DNA of 12,256 nt from CAXMWX01 sp051008185 (GCA_051008185.1 JBPCXW010000156.1:1-12256); one strand, 5' to 3'. Positions 1 through 7,293 are shown, numbered from the stretch's first letter. Program-made: numbers and translations. Notes: generated by a model from the letters alone, not told the origin.

Positions 1-568
1 GGTCCCTACCCTGGCGCTGGACGATGGTCAGGTGGTATTCGGCAGTCAGGCCATCGTGGAATGCGTGGATGCGATCGGCACCTCTGCTAACAAACTGTAT
101 CCGAAAAACGGTGCCGATCGCTGGGAGGCCGTAACCCGTCTGGCCCTGGCTGACACCATGTTTGAAACCACGGTGATGATGGTAATGGAAGGCTGGCACC
201 CTGAGAAACAACAGCGCATTGAATTCTTTGAATGGATCTGGCCCAAGATCATCGCCGGTTGCGACCAACTGGAACGCTATTGCCAACGCGGCTTTAAAGG
301 ATTTGATATTGGTCAGGCGGCGATGTTGCATGCCATCAGCTATATGGACTTCCGCGCCAAGTTTTATGAGGCAAAAGACCCGCTGCACCCGGACTTTGAT
401 TGCTTCGCCGGACACCCCAACCTGACCGCCTGGTGGGAAGACAGCATTCAACGCCCTTCCGTGGTCAAGCATTACAATCAGGACTTCGCGGGCGATGATA
501 GCCCCGAGTTCTGCCAGACCAATGTGCAGGCGGTACTACAACTGCAACAGCAAAACGGCACACTGTGA
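1..568 (+). CDS. Glutathione S-transferase family protein, 5'-truncated
   Basis: The reading frame is open from base 2 to a TGA at 566-568, so the true start lies upstream of the window. The first visible residues, VPTLALDDGQVVFGSQAIVE, are the end of a thioredoxin-like GST N-terminal domain: the Val-Pro of the cis-proline loop, a short beta hairpin, then the Ser-Gln-Ala-Ile of the glutathione-binding turn. The rest (about 160 residues) is an all-helical GST C-terminal domain, including a typical 'HPNLTAWWEDSIQRPSV' stretch. GST-fold proteins conjugate or reduce electrophiles with glutathione, or act as isomerases; the substrate cannot be read here. The next gene starts inside its stop codon (GTGA overlap), so the two are almost certainly co-translated. 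The in-frame GTG at base 32 is internal and is not the start. Confidence 0.88.
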   Translation, partial: VPTLALDDGQVVFGSQAIVECVDAIGTSANKLYPKNGADRWEAVTRLALADTMFETTVMMVMEGWHPEKQQRIEFFEWIWPKIIAGCDQLERYCQRGFKGFDIGQAAMLHAISYMDFRAKFYEAKDPLHPDFDCFAGHPNLTAWWEDSIQRPSVVKHYNQDFAGDDSPEFCQTNVQAVLQLQQQNGTL

Positions 569-1266
569 TCAACTTGTATTACTGGCCCACGCCCAACGGG
601 CACAAGGCTTCCATTATGTTGGAAGAGGTGCAACTGGAATACGAAGTCTATCCGATTGACATCCTGCAAGGTGAGCAGTTTGCAGCGGACTTTATTGCCA
701 TCAGCCCCAACAATCGTATCCCGGCCATCGTTGATACCGATGGCCCGCAAGGCAAACCTTACGCCATCTTCGAATCCGGTGCCATATTGCTGTATCTGGC
801 CGAGAAGACCGGCAAGCTATGGCCTGCCGATACCAAACAATACTACGATGTTATGCAGTGGCTGATGTTTCAGATGGGTAATGTGGGCCCGATGTTCGGG
901 CAGAACGGTTATTTTCAGGGCTACTGTCCGGAAGATGTGCCATTGGCCAAAGAGCGTTACCACAACATCACCGAACAGTTATACCGGGTGCTGGATAAAC
1001 GCCTCGCCGATAAGCACTATCTGGCCGGCGATGCGTATTCCATTGCCGATGTGGCTACCTTTCCCTGGACGACCGAGAAGCAACGGGCGATGCACAAGAT
1101 TGATATTGGTAACTATCCCAATGTGCAACGCTGGGGCGATGCAATTTTGCAACGCCCCGCAGTGCAACGGGGCCTCGCCTTGCTGGCGCAAGACATGAAA
1201 GTAGGCAATCCGACCGAAGAGGCTTACGACGCGATGTTCGGCGACCGGCAATTCGCCGGAAAATGA
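565..1266 (+). CDS. yfcG: Nu-class glutathione transferase, YfcG/YghU-type disulfide-bond oxidoreductase
   Basis: The protein has 233 residues; as I recall it, E. coli YfcG has about 215. The N-terminus MINLYYWPTPNGHK closely matches YfcG, including the Thr9 and Asn11 that interact with glutathione in Nu-class enzymes in place of a catalytic Tyr, Ser or Cys. 'SPNNRIPAIVD' (cis-Pro53) and 'IFESGAILLYLAEKTG' (Glu70-Ser71) complete the thioredoxin-like domain. The helical domain carries 'GDAYSIADVATFPW', the usual GST folding motif. The family binds two glutathione molecules and reduces disulfides in the cytoplasm. The start is a GTG overlapping the upstream stop codon by four bases with no clear Shine-Dalgarno, which fits translational coupling. 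The homology to YfcG begins exactly at this codon. The tail after about residue 215 is longer than in YfcG. The gene converges with the TonB receptor, with 16 bases between the stop codons. Confidence 0.93.
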   Translation: MINLYYWPTPNGHKASIMLEEVQLEYEVYPIDILQGEQFAADFIAISPNNRIPAIVDTDGPQGKPYAIFESGAILLYLAEKTGKLWPADTKQYYDVMQWLMFQMGNVGPMFGQNGYFQGYCPEDVPLAKERYHNITEQLYRVLDKRLADKHYLAGDAYSIADVATFPWTTEKQRAMHKIDIGNYPNVQRWGDAILQRPAVQRGLALLAQDMKVGNPTEEAYDAMFGDRQFAGK

Positions 1267-1282
1267 TCCGGCCCGTGCCTGC

Positions 1283-3892
1283 TTAAAACTGGTAAGAGAA
1301 CTCCATCGCCCAGGAGCGTTCGCTACCGGGATGAACAAAGGCACCACCAAACTCCGGCGCCGGGATTACTTCCTCGGGAAATTGTGCATTGGTCGCATTT
1401 TTCACGACACCGTGTAATCCCCAGTTATCACTCTGTAGCCCTGCCCGGATATTGACCAGACCATAGGAATCCCTCGTGGCATTGGTTTGGTTGGCTTCAC
1501 CAAACATCAGGCCGGTGAACAAGGTGGGCGTTCTGTCGCCTTCCTGCGGCTCCGCGAAACGAGTCGGGCCTACTTTGGAATAATCAATACGACCGACAAA
1601 ATCAACCCCGTCAAACAAACCGCTGGGCGTGATTAACTCCGCTCCTATGTTAAGCGTATATTCCGGCGCATAAGGTACCCGGTTGCCGACAGTCTGCGGA
1701 CGGTTGGAGTTTTTATCTATCTTGGCGTTAGTGATTGCCCCTCCCCCATAAATACGGAAGGCATCAGTCAACTGTGTGCTCATCGCATACTCCGCCCCGG
1801 TGATGCTAACTTCATCTATATTGGATACCACGCGCAACAAACCAAACGGCCCCACAAAGAAGTTGAATATCTGCATGTCATCCACCAGGGTGTGATAGAT
1901 CGCCCCTTCCATGCTGACACTGCCGCCGTAAAAGTTGGACTTGAAACCCAACTCAAAGGCGTTGGATGTCTCTTTCTCAAAGCGATCACTGATGCTCAAA
2001 CCGGCACCTTCAGTTGTACCGCCGAGCGCGACCGGATGAAATTCCGGGCTGTTGAAGAACAGATTAACCGTCGCCTCACTGCCCTGATTGTTGAAACCGC
2101 CGCTCTTGAAGCCCACACCCCAACTGCCGAACAGGGTCCAGTTGTCATTCATGTTCCAGCGCAGGCTGATCTTGGGTTGCACCTCTTTGAAGGTTTCCTG
2201 CCGGTCAGGGATGCTCTGGTTGATGGTACATCCGGATGGTGTGGATGGTGTAGAGAAATCAATGAAAGCAGGATTTAACGGCGAGCCCCTCCCGTCATTC
2301 AGCCCCATGCACGGATGCAAGCCGCTCGGGAAAAACAACATTATGTCAGTATAATCAATCCAGTCGGACGTCTGAACATCAGGTGCGGGTACCAATGAAG
2401 TCACTTCCCTTTTTTCACTGTCATAACGGATGGCGGCGGCCAACTCAACATCATCCGTCAGGTCATAGGCCACTTGGCCGAACACGGCAAACACCTCTGT
2501 ATCAAACCGATCATAAACCAGGGCCTCGGTCTGCGGACCAATCAGGGCACGTTGCACTTCCGCGCCGGGCACAAAGCCTACGCCCGGGTCTTCCACGGAG
2601 GCCACACCGACTTCGCGCTCCAGATTCAGATAATAAGCACCTGCCTGCCAGCGCAGACGCTGATCACCGGGAGAGGTCAGACGAAATTCAAAGCTGATGT
2701 CTTCCTGATTACGCTCCTGCCATTGTGCGCCATCACAAGTCGTCGGGGTATACGGCCCCAACAAGTTGCTCGCATCGAAAGGTACGCCAGTGTTGTTTTG
2801 TGGCGGCGGTAGCGGGTCCGGTGTTGCACCGCCGGCAGCGGTATTGGCAAGCGAAGTCATGCACGCAGGCTCCAGAGCGAAAAAATTGAACGCGGCACTA
2901 GTGCCATCTGCCAGGAAGGACTGTTCTATGTCGCTATAGAGAAACCACCCCGTCAGGGCAGCCCACTCCATGTCGTAATCCGCCTTGATGGAAAAATCCA
3001 GTGTCTCCTGATCATTCTCCGGTCTGATATTCGGATGAAACTTGTATTCGTGCTTGTTCACATCTTCGTTCAATAATTGAAAACCTGTAAAATTAGCCGC
3101 ATCCTCCAGATGAAAAGCCACATTAAAGGTAATTGACGAGGCATCCACTTCCCCATAATGCCCGCGAAAATCCACGCTTAAATTATCAGTCGGCTCCCAT
3201 AACAGCCTGCCGTTGATGTTGTATGCCTCAAAGGCATCAACAGAGTGTTTGCCCGGCCCCGGGTCCGCACTCACATTGGTATTGTTATAAAACCCGTCAC
3301 TATCACGATAGTCAAAGTGCAGACGCCCGGCCAGACCATCAGTCAAACCGCCGCTGGCATGGGCGGAGACACGATAAGTGCTGTCGGTACCTACGCTCGC
3401 CTTGGCACTGCCACTGAATTCCTGTGTCGGTTTATTGGTGGTGACGATAATGGCACCGGAAGAGGCACTACGGCCATAGACCGCGCCCTGCGGCCCTTTC
3501 AGGACTTCTATCTGTTGAATATCCGCAAACTCGCGGTTAAAGGCACTGGGATTGGTATAAAGAATACCATCCACGATAAACCCGAAGTTGGTCTCGGCAT
3601 CACGGGAGCCGTTGATGCCGCGAATGCTCACCTGTGCATCACCTACTTCGGCGGTATCTACAAAACTCACGCCGGGTGTCAGGGCGATAAAATCCTCGGC
3701 CCGTTCTATGGAGGCGCGCTCAATCTCGCCGGAGGTGAAAGCGGTGATGGTCGCCGGTACATCCGTCAGTAATTCTTCACGCTGACGGGCGGTTACCACG
3801 ATTTCCTCAATCTCTGCCTGTACCGGCAGAGTGGTGAGATAAGCGGCCAGACCTGTGGCCAGTGCTACGCAATACTTTACAAAATGGTTCAT
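1283..3892 (-). CDS. TonB-dependent outer-membrane receptor
   Basis: The protein has 869 residues from the ATG at 3892. That start follows a GGGGGA Shine-Dalgarno about eight bases upstream and begins a clean signal peptide (MNHFVKYCVALATGLAAYLT..., predicted cleavage after VQA, residue 26). The upstream in-frame ATG at 3973 would bury the signal peptide and is rejected. The TonB box EEIVVTA lies at residues 29-35. The plug domain follows, to about residue 155, with 'SIRGINGSRD', 'FIVDGILY' and 'IEVLKGPQGAVYGRSASSG'. The remainder is a 22-strand-type barrel ending in FSYQF with the C-terminal Phe used by the outer-membrane insertion machinery. Such receptors import scarce ligands using energy passed on by TonB. 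No iron-specific feature is visible, and the neighbouring catabolic genes suggest an organic substrate (inference). Two long loops each carry a Cys pair, and one is proline-rich. Confidence 0.95.
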   Translation of the reverse strand: MNHFVKYCVALATGLAAYLTTLPVQAEIEEIVVTARQREELLTDVPATITAFTSGEIERASIERAEDFIALTPGVSFVDTAEVGDAQVSIRGINGSRDAETNFGFIVDGILYTNPSAFNREFADIQQIEVLKGPQGAVYGRSASSGAIIVTTNKPTQEFSGSAKASVGTDSTYRVSAHASGGLTDGLAGRLHFDYRDSDGFYNNTNVSADPGPGKHSVDAFEAYNINGRLLWEPTDNLSVDFRGHYGEVDASSITFNVAFHLEDAANFTGFQLLNEDVNKHEYKFHPNIRPENDQETLDFSIKADYDMEWAALTGWFLYSDIEQSFLADGTSAAFNFFALEPACMTSLANTAAGGATPDPLPPPQNNTGVPFDASNLLGPYTPTTCDGAQWQERNQEDISFEFRLTSPGDQRLRWQAGAYYLNLEREVGVASVEDPGVGFVPGAEVQRALIGPQTEALVYDRFDTEVFAVFGQVAYDLTDDVELAAAIRYDSEKREVTSLVPAPDVQTSDWIDYTDIMLFFPSGLHPCMGLNDGRGSPLNPAFIDFSTPSTPSGCTINQSIPDRQETFKEVQPKISLRWNMNDNWTLFGSWGVGFKSGGFNNQGSEATVNLFFNSPEFHPVALGGTTEGAGLSISDRFEKETSNAFELGFKSNFYGGSVSMEGAIYHTLVDDMQIFNFFVGPFGLLRVVSNIDEVSITGAEYAMSTQLTDAFRIYGGGAITNAKIDKNSNRPQTVGNRVPYAPEYTLNIGAELITPSGLFDGVDFVGRIDYSKVGPTRFAEPQEGDRTPTLFTGLMFGEANQTNATRDSYGLVNIRAGLQSDNWGLHGVVKNATNAQFPEEVIPAPEFGGAFVHPGSERSWAMEFSYQF

Positions 3893-3982
3893 GGTGAAAA
3901 TCCCCCCGGATAAACTGTTTTTGAATACAAATTGTGTTGCTGAAATACAACATTCTATGCCACATCTGGCCAAGTCGTTGCA

Positions 3983-4012
3983 TTTATATCATAGTCTGGC
4001 ACAGATTGTCCT
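3983..4012 (-). promoter_or_regulatory. Candidate sigma70 promoter of the TonB receptor gene
   Basis: On the - strand, AGGACA (4012-4007) and TATAAA (3988-3983) are separated by 18 bases. They match the -35 consensus at 4 of 6 positions and the -10 consensus at 5 of 6. The -10 overlaps an operator-like half site, TTATATCAT on the + strand at 3984-3992, which equals the right arm of the site at 7274-7293. The start codon lies about 90 bases downstream, leaving a fairly long 5' leader. Other AT-rich -10-like words lie nearby, for example TAGAAT, so the assignment is tentative. Confidence 0.35.
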
Positions 4013-4029
4013 GAGCGGTGATGATGTGT

Positions 4030-4176
4030 CTGACATTGATCCCCCCACCAAAGCAGGCTTCGCCTCCTTTGGCTCCCCCTCAAGGGGGGAGCTATGTTAC
4101 TGCCCCCCCCTTGAGGGGGAGCCGGTGGCACAAGGGCGTAGCCCGTAGTGGCTCCGGTGGGGGGCATCCGGGTCAG
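4030..4176. repeat. Nested inverted-repeat element (REP- or MITE-like), about 147 bp
   Basis: The outer arms pair CTGAC-nnn-GAT-CCCCCCACC (4030-4049) with the near-exact reverse complement at 4156-4176, with one extra base. Inside are three further hairpins. The first is CCAAAG-c-AGGC-ttc-GCCT-c-CTTTGG (4048-4072). The second is a perfect 19-bp inverted repeat (4071-4089 with 4105-4123, 15-base loop), each arm of which is itself nearly palindromic around 'CCCCCTCAAGGGGG'. The third is GGAGCC...GGGC-gta-GCCC...GGCTCC (4118-4155). There is no coding capacity worth the name. The architecture resembles non-autonomous mobile palindromes such as REP/BIME or MITEs, but I do not recognise the family. 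It lies between the receptor promoter and the regulator start, so it could insulate the two or influence their transcripts. Confidence 0.6.
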
Positions 4177-4193
4177 CAGACCGACAAGCCGTG

Positions 4194-4213
4194 GTGGTGT
4201 TATGCTATATCAA
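4194..4213. promoter_or_regulatory. Weak operator-like site upstream of the FCD-type regulator gene
   Basis: The 20-mer GTGGTGTTA-TG-CTATATCAA agrees at about 12 of 18 arm positions with the consensus from the two stronger sites in this window (11708-11727 and 7274-7293). The right arm matches at 7 of 9. It ends 30 bases before the ATG at 4244, much as the best site ends 32 bases before the lyase start. This would fit autoregulation of the regulator gene, but the match alone is too weak to stand without the other sites. Confidence 0.25.
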
Positions 4214-4243
4214 TCATTCATCCTCATTTACAGGCAACTACCC

Positions 4244-4924
4244 ATGTCCAAAGCTCTGGAAAAGGCCTATCAGTTGATCAGGGAGCGCATCCTCTCCGGT
4301 GAATACGCGCCGGGTTCGCATTTGAAGGAGGAAACCATCTCGGAAGAAACCGCGGTCAGCCGCACGCCGGTGCGCGAGGCCCTGCGTCGGTTGAGCAACG
4401 AGCAGTTGGTCAAGTTTGTGCCCAATCAGGGCGCTTATGTGAATTCCTGGGATGAGGACGATGTGGATGTGATCTATGAACTGCGCATCATGCTGGAAGG
4501 CTATTCCGCAGGCCGGGCGGCGCAGCGTATCTCGCAAGAGGAGATCAGGGAACTGGAAAAGTGCGTGACGGAGATTGAAAAACTCTGTCAGCACCACTCC
4601 AGAGAAAACCACCGCCGCACCATTGAACACAATCACCGGTTTCACAGCATTATCATTGAGGCCGCCGGCAGTGAGCGGGTGCATAAAATGCTGGGCTGGC
4701 TGGTGGAGATCCCGATGCTACTGAAAACCATTGAACGCTACAGTGACGCAGATGTGGAGAGAAGTAATCATCATCATCGCGAGATCATCGCCGCATTCAA
4801 GGCCGGAGACAGCGAATGGGCACGCAACGTTATGCAGACCCACCTGCGCGCCGCCTACCGCATATATGTCAGTGCCGTCTCTGAAGACAAGAAGCAACAG
4901 GCGAATATCGTCAAATTCCAGTAA
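4244..4924 (+). CDS. GntR-family transcriptional regulator, FadR/FCD subfamily
   Basis: The protein has 226 residues. The N-terminal winged helix-turn-helix covers residues 5-66, with the recognition region 'ISEETAVSRTPVREALRRLSNEQLV' split around residues 32-57 and the wing 'VPNQGAYV'. The C-terminal helical FCD ligand domain runs from about 75 to 212. Its usual metal/ligand set is visible: Asn130 and His134 (N-x-x-F-H), His178 in the HHHRE stretch and His200 in MQTHL. Family members repress catabolic genes and are released by an organic acid or a pathway intermediate. I chose ATG 4244 because the family homology begins at 'KAYQLIRERI'. The earlier in-frame starts (4148, 4202) fall in the repeat element or the operator-like site. 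The Shine-Dalgarno is weak (AGGC). A second regulator gene follows after 29 bases, probably on the same transcript. Confidence 0.93.
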   Translation: MSKALEKAYQLIRERILSGEYAPGSHLKEETISEETAVSRTPVREALRRLSNEQLVKFVPNQGAYVNSWDEDDVDVIYELRIMLEGYSAGRAAQRISQEEIRELEKCVTEIEKLCQHHSRENHRRTIEHNHRFHSIIIEAAGSERVHKMLGWLVEIPMLLKTIERYSDADVERSNHHHREIIAAFKAGDSEWARNVMQTHLRAAYRIYVSAVSEDKKQQANIVKFQ

Positions 4925-4930
4925 TCACAC

Positions 4931-4945
4931 CGGCGGCGACCGCCG
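4931..4945 (+). other. Short GC hairpin between the two regulator genes
   Basis: CGGCGG-cga-CCGCCG forms a perfect 6-bp stem with a three-base loop between the stop of the first regulator gene (4922-4924) and the ATG of the second (4954). No T run follows, so it is not an intrinsic terminator. It lies where a ribosome-binding site would be, and no Shine-Dalgarno is visible for the second gene. It could stabilise the upstream message or lower translation of the second gene (inference). Confidence 0.4.
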
Positions 4946-4953
4946 ACCAACCT

Positions 4954-5742
4954 ATGACCAACATCACTCAAAAACTGCTACACGCATATAAAAGCGATGT
5001 GCTTGATCCGAACTCCCCCACCCCGCTTTATCATCAACTTTATATCATGCTACGTGACTGTATCGTCGGCGGGATATTACCCGACGGCACCAAGATGCCA
5101 TCGGAAAAAGAACTGGCGACTACCTTTAATGTCTCCCGCATCACCGCGCGCCGGGCACTGCACGATCTGGCCGAGCAAAATCTGGTGGCCCGACATAGAG
5201 GCCGCGGCACCTTCGTCAATTACAAATACCGGCCGGAGCCGGTCAATGCACCGCTAATCGGTGTGCTGGAAAGCCTGGAACACATGGGCCGGGAAACCCG
5301 GATCAAGGTCTTGAGCCTGCGCTTCAACAAACCGCCGGCATTCATCAGTGAAGAGTTTGAGGTAGATGCGGGGCACCCCTTGTGCCACATCATCCGCGTG
5401 CGCAGTAACCAGAGTATGCCTTTCGCCTACTATGAGAGCTGGTCCACCGGGCTGAATAAATCCATCACCCGACAGGTGCTGGAAAAAACGCCCCGTCTGG
5501 AATTGATCAGAAAAGCAGGCATCAAGATTGCCAGAGTGGAACAGACATTGAGTGCCGAGGCCGCCGACCCCGCCGCCGCCGATGCACTGGGTATCATGCC
5601 CGGCAAACCGTTGCTGAAACTGATCAGACGTGCGTTTGATAAAAAAGGCAAACAGGTTGATTACATTGACGGCGTGTATAACCCGGAGCGGTTTCAGTAC
5701 CAGATGACCCTGACCCCGAACAAGACGAAAAAAAGCAGGTAA
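4954..5742 (+). CDS. GntR-family transcriptional regulator, HutC/UTRA subfamily
   Basis: The protein has 262 residues. The winged helix-turn-helix spans residues 22-90: 'TPLYHQLYIMLRDCI', then 'MPSEKELATTFNVSRITARRAL' split across the two helices, then the wing 'RHRGRGTFV'. It is followed by a UTRA ligand-binding domain at about 98-255, recognisable from 'GHPLCHIIRVR', 'FAYYESW', 'VEQTLSAEAAD' and 'KPLLKLIRRAFD'. UTRA-type regulators such as HutC usually sense small pathway metabolites; HutC itself senses urocanate in histidine breakdown. This gene and the upstream FCD-type gene belong to different GntR subfamilies, so they are not a recent duplication. The start at 4954 gives about 20 residues before the domain, which is normal, although no ribosome-binding site is obvious. 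The last codons overlap the terminator of the opposing gene. Confidence 0.92.
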   Translation: MTNITQKLLHAYKSDVLDPNSPTPLYHQLYIMLRDCIVGGILPDGTKMPSEKELATTFNVSRITARRALHDLAEQNLVARHRGRGTFVNYKYRPEPVNAPLIGVLESLEHMGRETRIKVLSLRFNKPPAFISEEFEVDAGHPLCHIIRVRSNQSMPFAYYESWSTGLNKSITRQVLEKTPRLELIRKAGIKIARVEQTLSAEAADPAAADALGIMPGKPLLKLIRRAFDKKGKQVDYIDGVYNPERFQYQMTLTPNKTKKSR

Positions 5743-5750
5743 GCGCCTGC
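5728..5750 (-). terminator. Rho-independent terminator of the amidohydrolase gene
   Basis: Read on the - strand, the stem GCAGG-cgctta-CCTGC (5750-5735) is followed directly by seven T residues (5734-5728). It begins three bases after the amidohydrolase stop (TGA, 5755-5753). It lies inside the last codons of the convergent regulator gene, where the A run on the + strand encodes the Lys-Lys tail. The stem is short (five perfect pairs, extendable), so efficiency may be moderate. Confidence 0.7.
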
Positions 5751-5752
5751 AA

Positions 5753-7216
5753 TCAATACGGCCTGGCCAAATAACGCCCCTTCGCCTCTCCGACTATATT
5801 GCCGTCATAAATCAGATTGCCGCGCAAAAAGGTTTGCTCCACATTTGCCGTCATCTCTATGCCTTCAAACGGGGTATAACCCTGGGATGATTCCGAATCC
5901 GCGCCTTTGATCACCCAACTCTTGTCAGGTGCCACCAGCACCACATCGGCGTCATAACCCGGCGCAATGTCGCCCTTGCGGTTGAGACCGTAGCGCCGCG
6001 CGGGGTTATAACTGCTGACCTCGGCTATATGGTTGTATGACATACCGCGCCGACTGCCTTCCGTGATCAATGCCGGCAACAGATATTCGGTGCCACCGAA
6101 ACCGGACTTGGCCAGAAAAATATCGCCCGGATTTTTCTGGTTCACCTTCATCTCCTCCTTGCAACAGGCATGATCGCTAACCACCCAATCCAGTTTCTTG
6201 TCCAGCAACTGTTGCCACAGGTATTCCACATCTTCACGCGGCCTGATGGGCGGGTTCACCTTGGCGTGGGCACCGCATTTGGCATTGATGTCCAACACCA
6301 GATGGCCGATGGTTACTTCACGACGAAAATCAATATGCGGAAAGGCCTCCCCCATCTTGATCGCCGCCTCAACCGCCTTGCGTGAGCTCAGATGCAATAG
6401 ATTGATATTGGCACAGTCGGTCTCGTGCGCCAGATAGGCGGCGATAAATATGGCCAGCCCTTCCGAGTGCGGCGGGCGACAGGCGTGATAGGCGGCCAGA
6501 CCGGATAGCTTGCCCTCCTGCTCGGTTATCCGGGTATAGGCGCGCATGATCTCGGCGGTCTCGCAGTGCATACTGAGGCTGATCTGCCCGGCGATATCCG
6601 GGAAGCGATCCATGGCCCGGCGTATCCCCCGCATAATGAATTCAAAATGGGCGATGTCATATTTTTCATCCTTGCCGATCATCAAAAAGTCACTCTGATC
6701 ATCGGAACGCCCATGCAGGCCGTGAGAACCGTAAAACATAAAGATCTTGAACGAGGTAACGCCGTGTTTATCTATAAGCAGTTCAATCTCATCAATGTGC
6801 TCGCCGCTCATCGGTGCCAGATGATACGCATAATCCACATAAAACCGATCGGCGGACAACGCCAGCACCTCGGGGAAAAACTCCGCATAAGGGCCGCCCT
6901 TGTTCAAATAGTATTGCCCGGTACGCATATAGTTCAGGCTGGAAGTAACCCCGCCCATCGCCGCGGCGCGGCTTTCGGTCACGGCATCCTCCTGCAACGG
7001 TGAATAAATACCGGTGTGCATGTGTGCATCCACCACGCCGGGGAAGGCTAGCATGCCCTTGCCATCCACCACCTGTTTTGCACTGTCTGCGGCTATATCG
7101 GGCTTGACCTGAACGATTTCCCCGTCCCGGACAGCAATATCAGCATCGGCAACCCCGTCCTGCAGGGGCCGCACCGGTTTTACACTTTTTATCAGCAAAT
7201 CATACGATTCAGTCAT
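5753..7216 (-). CDS. Cyclic amidohydrolase of the dihydropyrimidinase/hydantoinase family
   Basis: The protein has 487 residues, the usual size for this family. The amidohydrolase metal site is complete: DAHMH (His65, His67), the Lys that becomes carboxylated in 'TSFKIFM' (Lys157), His217 in MHCE, His275 in LLHLSS and Asp348 in SDHA. The N-terminal 'DLLIK...IAVRDGEIVQV' and C-terminal 'PGYDADVVLV' segments form the small beta sandwich of the superfamily. Such enzymes open cyclic amides, imides or ureides (hydantoins, dihydropyrimidines, allantoin, enamides) in the cytoplasm. The start has a good Shine-Dalgarno (GGAGAG at 7227-7222). It diverges from the LeuCD-like operon across a shared operator-like site, which suggests that the ring-opened product feeds that hydratase (inference). 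The substrate is not readable: the 'SFKIFMFYG' and 'CRPPHSEG' loops resemble hydantoinases, not allantoinases, but this is a soft call. Confidence 0.92.
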   Translation of the reverse strand: MTESYDLLIKSVKPVRPLQDGVADADIAVRDGEIVQVKPDIAADSAKQVVDGKGMLAFPGVVDAHMHTGIYSPLQEDAVTESRAAAMGGVTSSLNYMRTGQYYLNKGGPYAEFFPEVLALSADRFYVDYAYHLAPMSGEHIDEIELLIDKHGVTSFKIFMFYGSHGLHGRSDDQSDFLMIGKDEKYDIAHFEFIMRGIRRAMDRFPDIAGQISLSMHCETAEIMRAYTRITEQEGKLSGLAAYHACRPPHSEGLAIFIAAYLAHETDCANINLLHLSSRKAVEAAIKMGEAFPHIDFRREVTIGHLVLDINAKCGAHAKVNPPIRPREDVEYLWQQLLDKKLDWVVSDHACCKEEMKVNQKNPGDIFLAKSGFGGTEYLLPALITEGSRRGMSYNHIAEVSSYNPARRYGLNRKGDIAPGYDADVVLVAPDKSWVIKGADSESSQGYTPFEGIEMTANVEQTFLRGNLIYDGNIVGEAKGRYLARPY

Positions 7217-7273
7217 TTCGTCTCTCCGTCCCGCGTAATCAACGCCATAATCAGCGCATGGTCAAAGGTAATA

Positions 7274-7293
7274 ATGTTATACTTTTATATCAT
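7274..7293. promoter_or_regulatory. Operator-like 20-bp inverted repeat in the amidohydrolase/LeuC divergent promoter
   Basis: ATGTTATAC-TT-TTATATCAT has two 9-bp arms, 7 of 9 positions being self-complementary. It matches the perfect-arm site at 11708-11727 at 16 of 18 arm positions. It lies 57 bases from the amidohydrolase start and 41 bases from the LeuC-like start. The word TATACT within it (7278-7283) could serve as a -10 for the rightward gene, and TATGAT-like words on the other strand could serve the leftward gene, so a bound repressor would block both. The likely binder is one of the two GntR proteins encoded 1.5-3 kb upstream (inference). Confidence 0.55.

Larger units (their letters stand above)
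3893..4243. other. Intergenic region between divergent receptor and regulator genes
   Basis: This 351-bp gene-free stretch separates the TonB receptor (leftward) from the first GntR gene (rightward). It holds three things: a candidate receptor promoter at 3983-4012, a nested inverted-repeat element at about 4030-4176, and a weak operator-like site at 4194-4213 next to the regulator start. Short open frames here are not supported as genes because they are built on the palindromic C/G runs. No tRNA or small-RNA signature was recognised. Confidence 0.7.

Noticed and set aside
1236..1256. Hairpin CCGGC-aattc-GCCGG as a terminator between the GST and receptor genes
   Set aside because: It lies within the GST coding end and is followed by A residues, not T, on the + strand; on the - strand the T residues precede the stem.
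3245..3772. 175-residue open frame on the + strand
   Set aside because: It lies antisense to the plug region of the TonB receptor and carries no independent coding signal.
3893..3973. Upstream in-frame ATG extending the TonB receptor by 27 residues
   Set aside because: The extension would place non-signal sequence before a clear signal peptide, and the ATG at 3892 has a strong GGGGGA ribosome-binding site.
4103..4110. Run of eight C as a phase-variation tract
   Set aside because: It sits in the arm of an inverted repeat, not in a gene or between -35 and -10 boxes, so slippage has no obvious switch effect.
3955..4302. Small open frames across the palindromic region on both strands
   Set aside because: Their translations are made from the C/G-run repeats and lack ribosome-binding sites; the repeat structure explains them.
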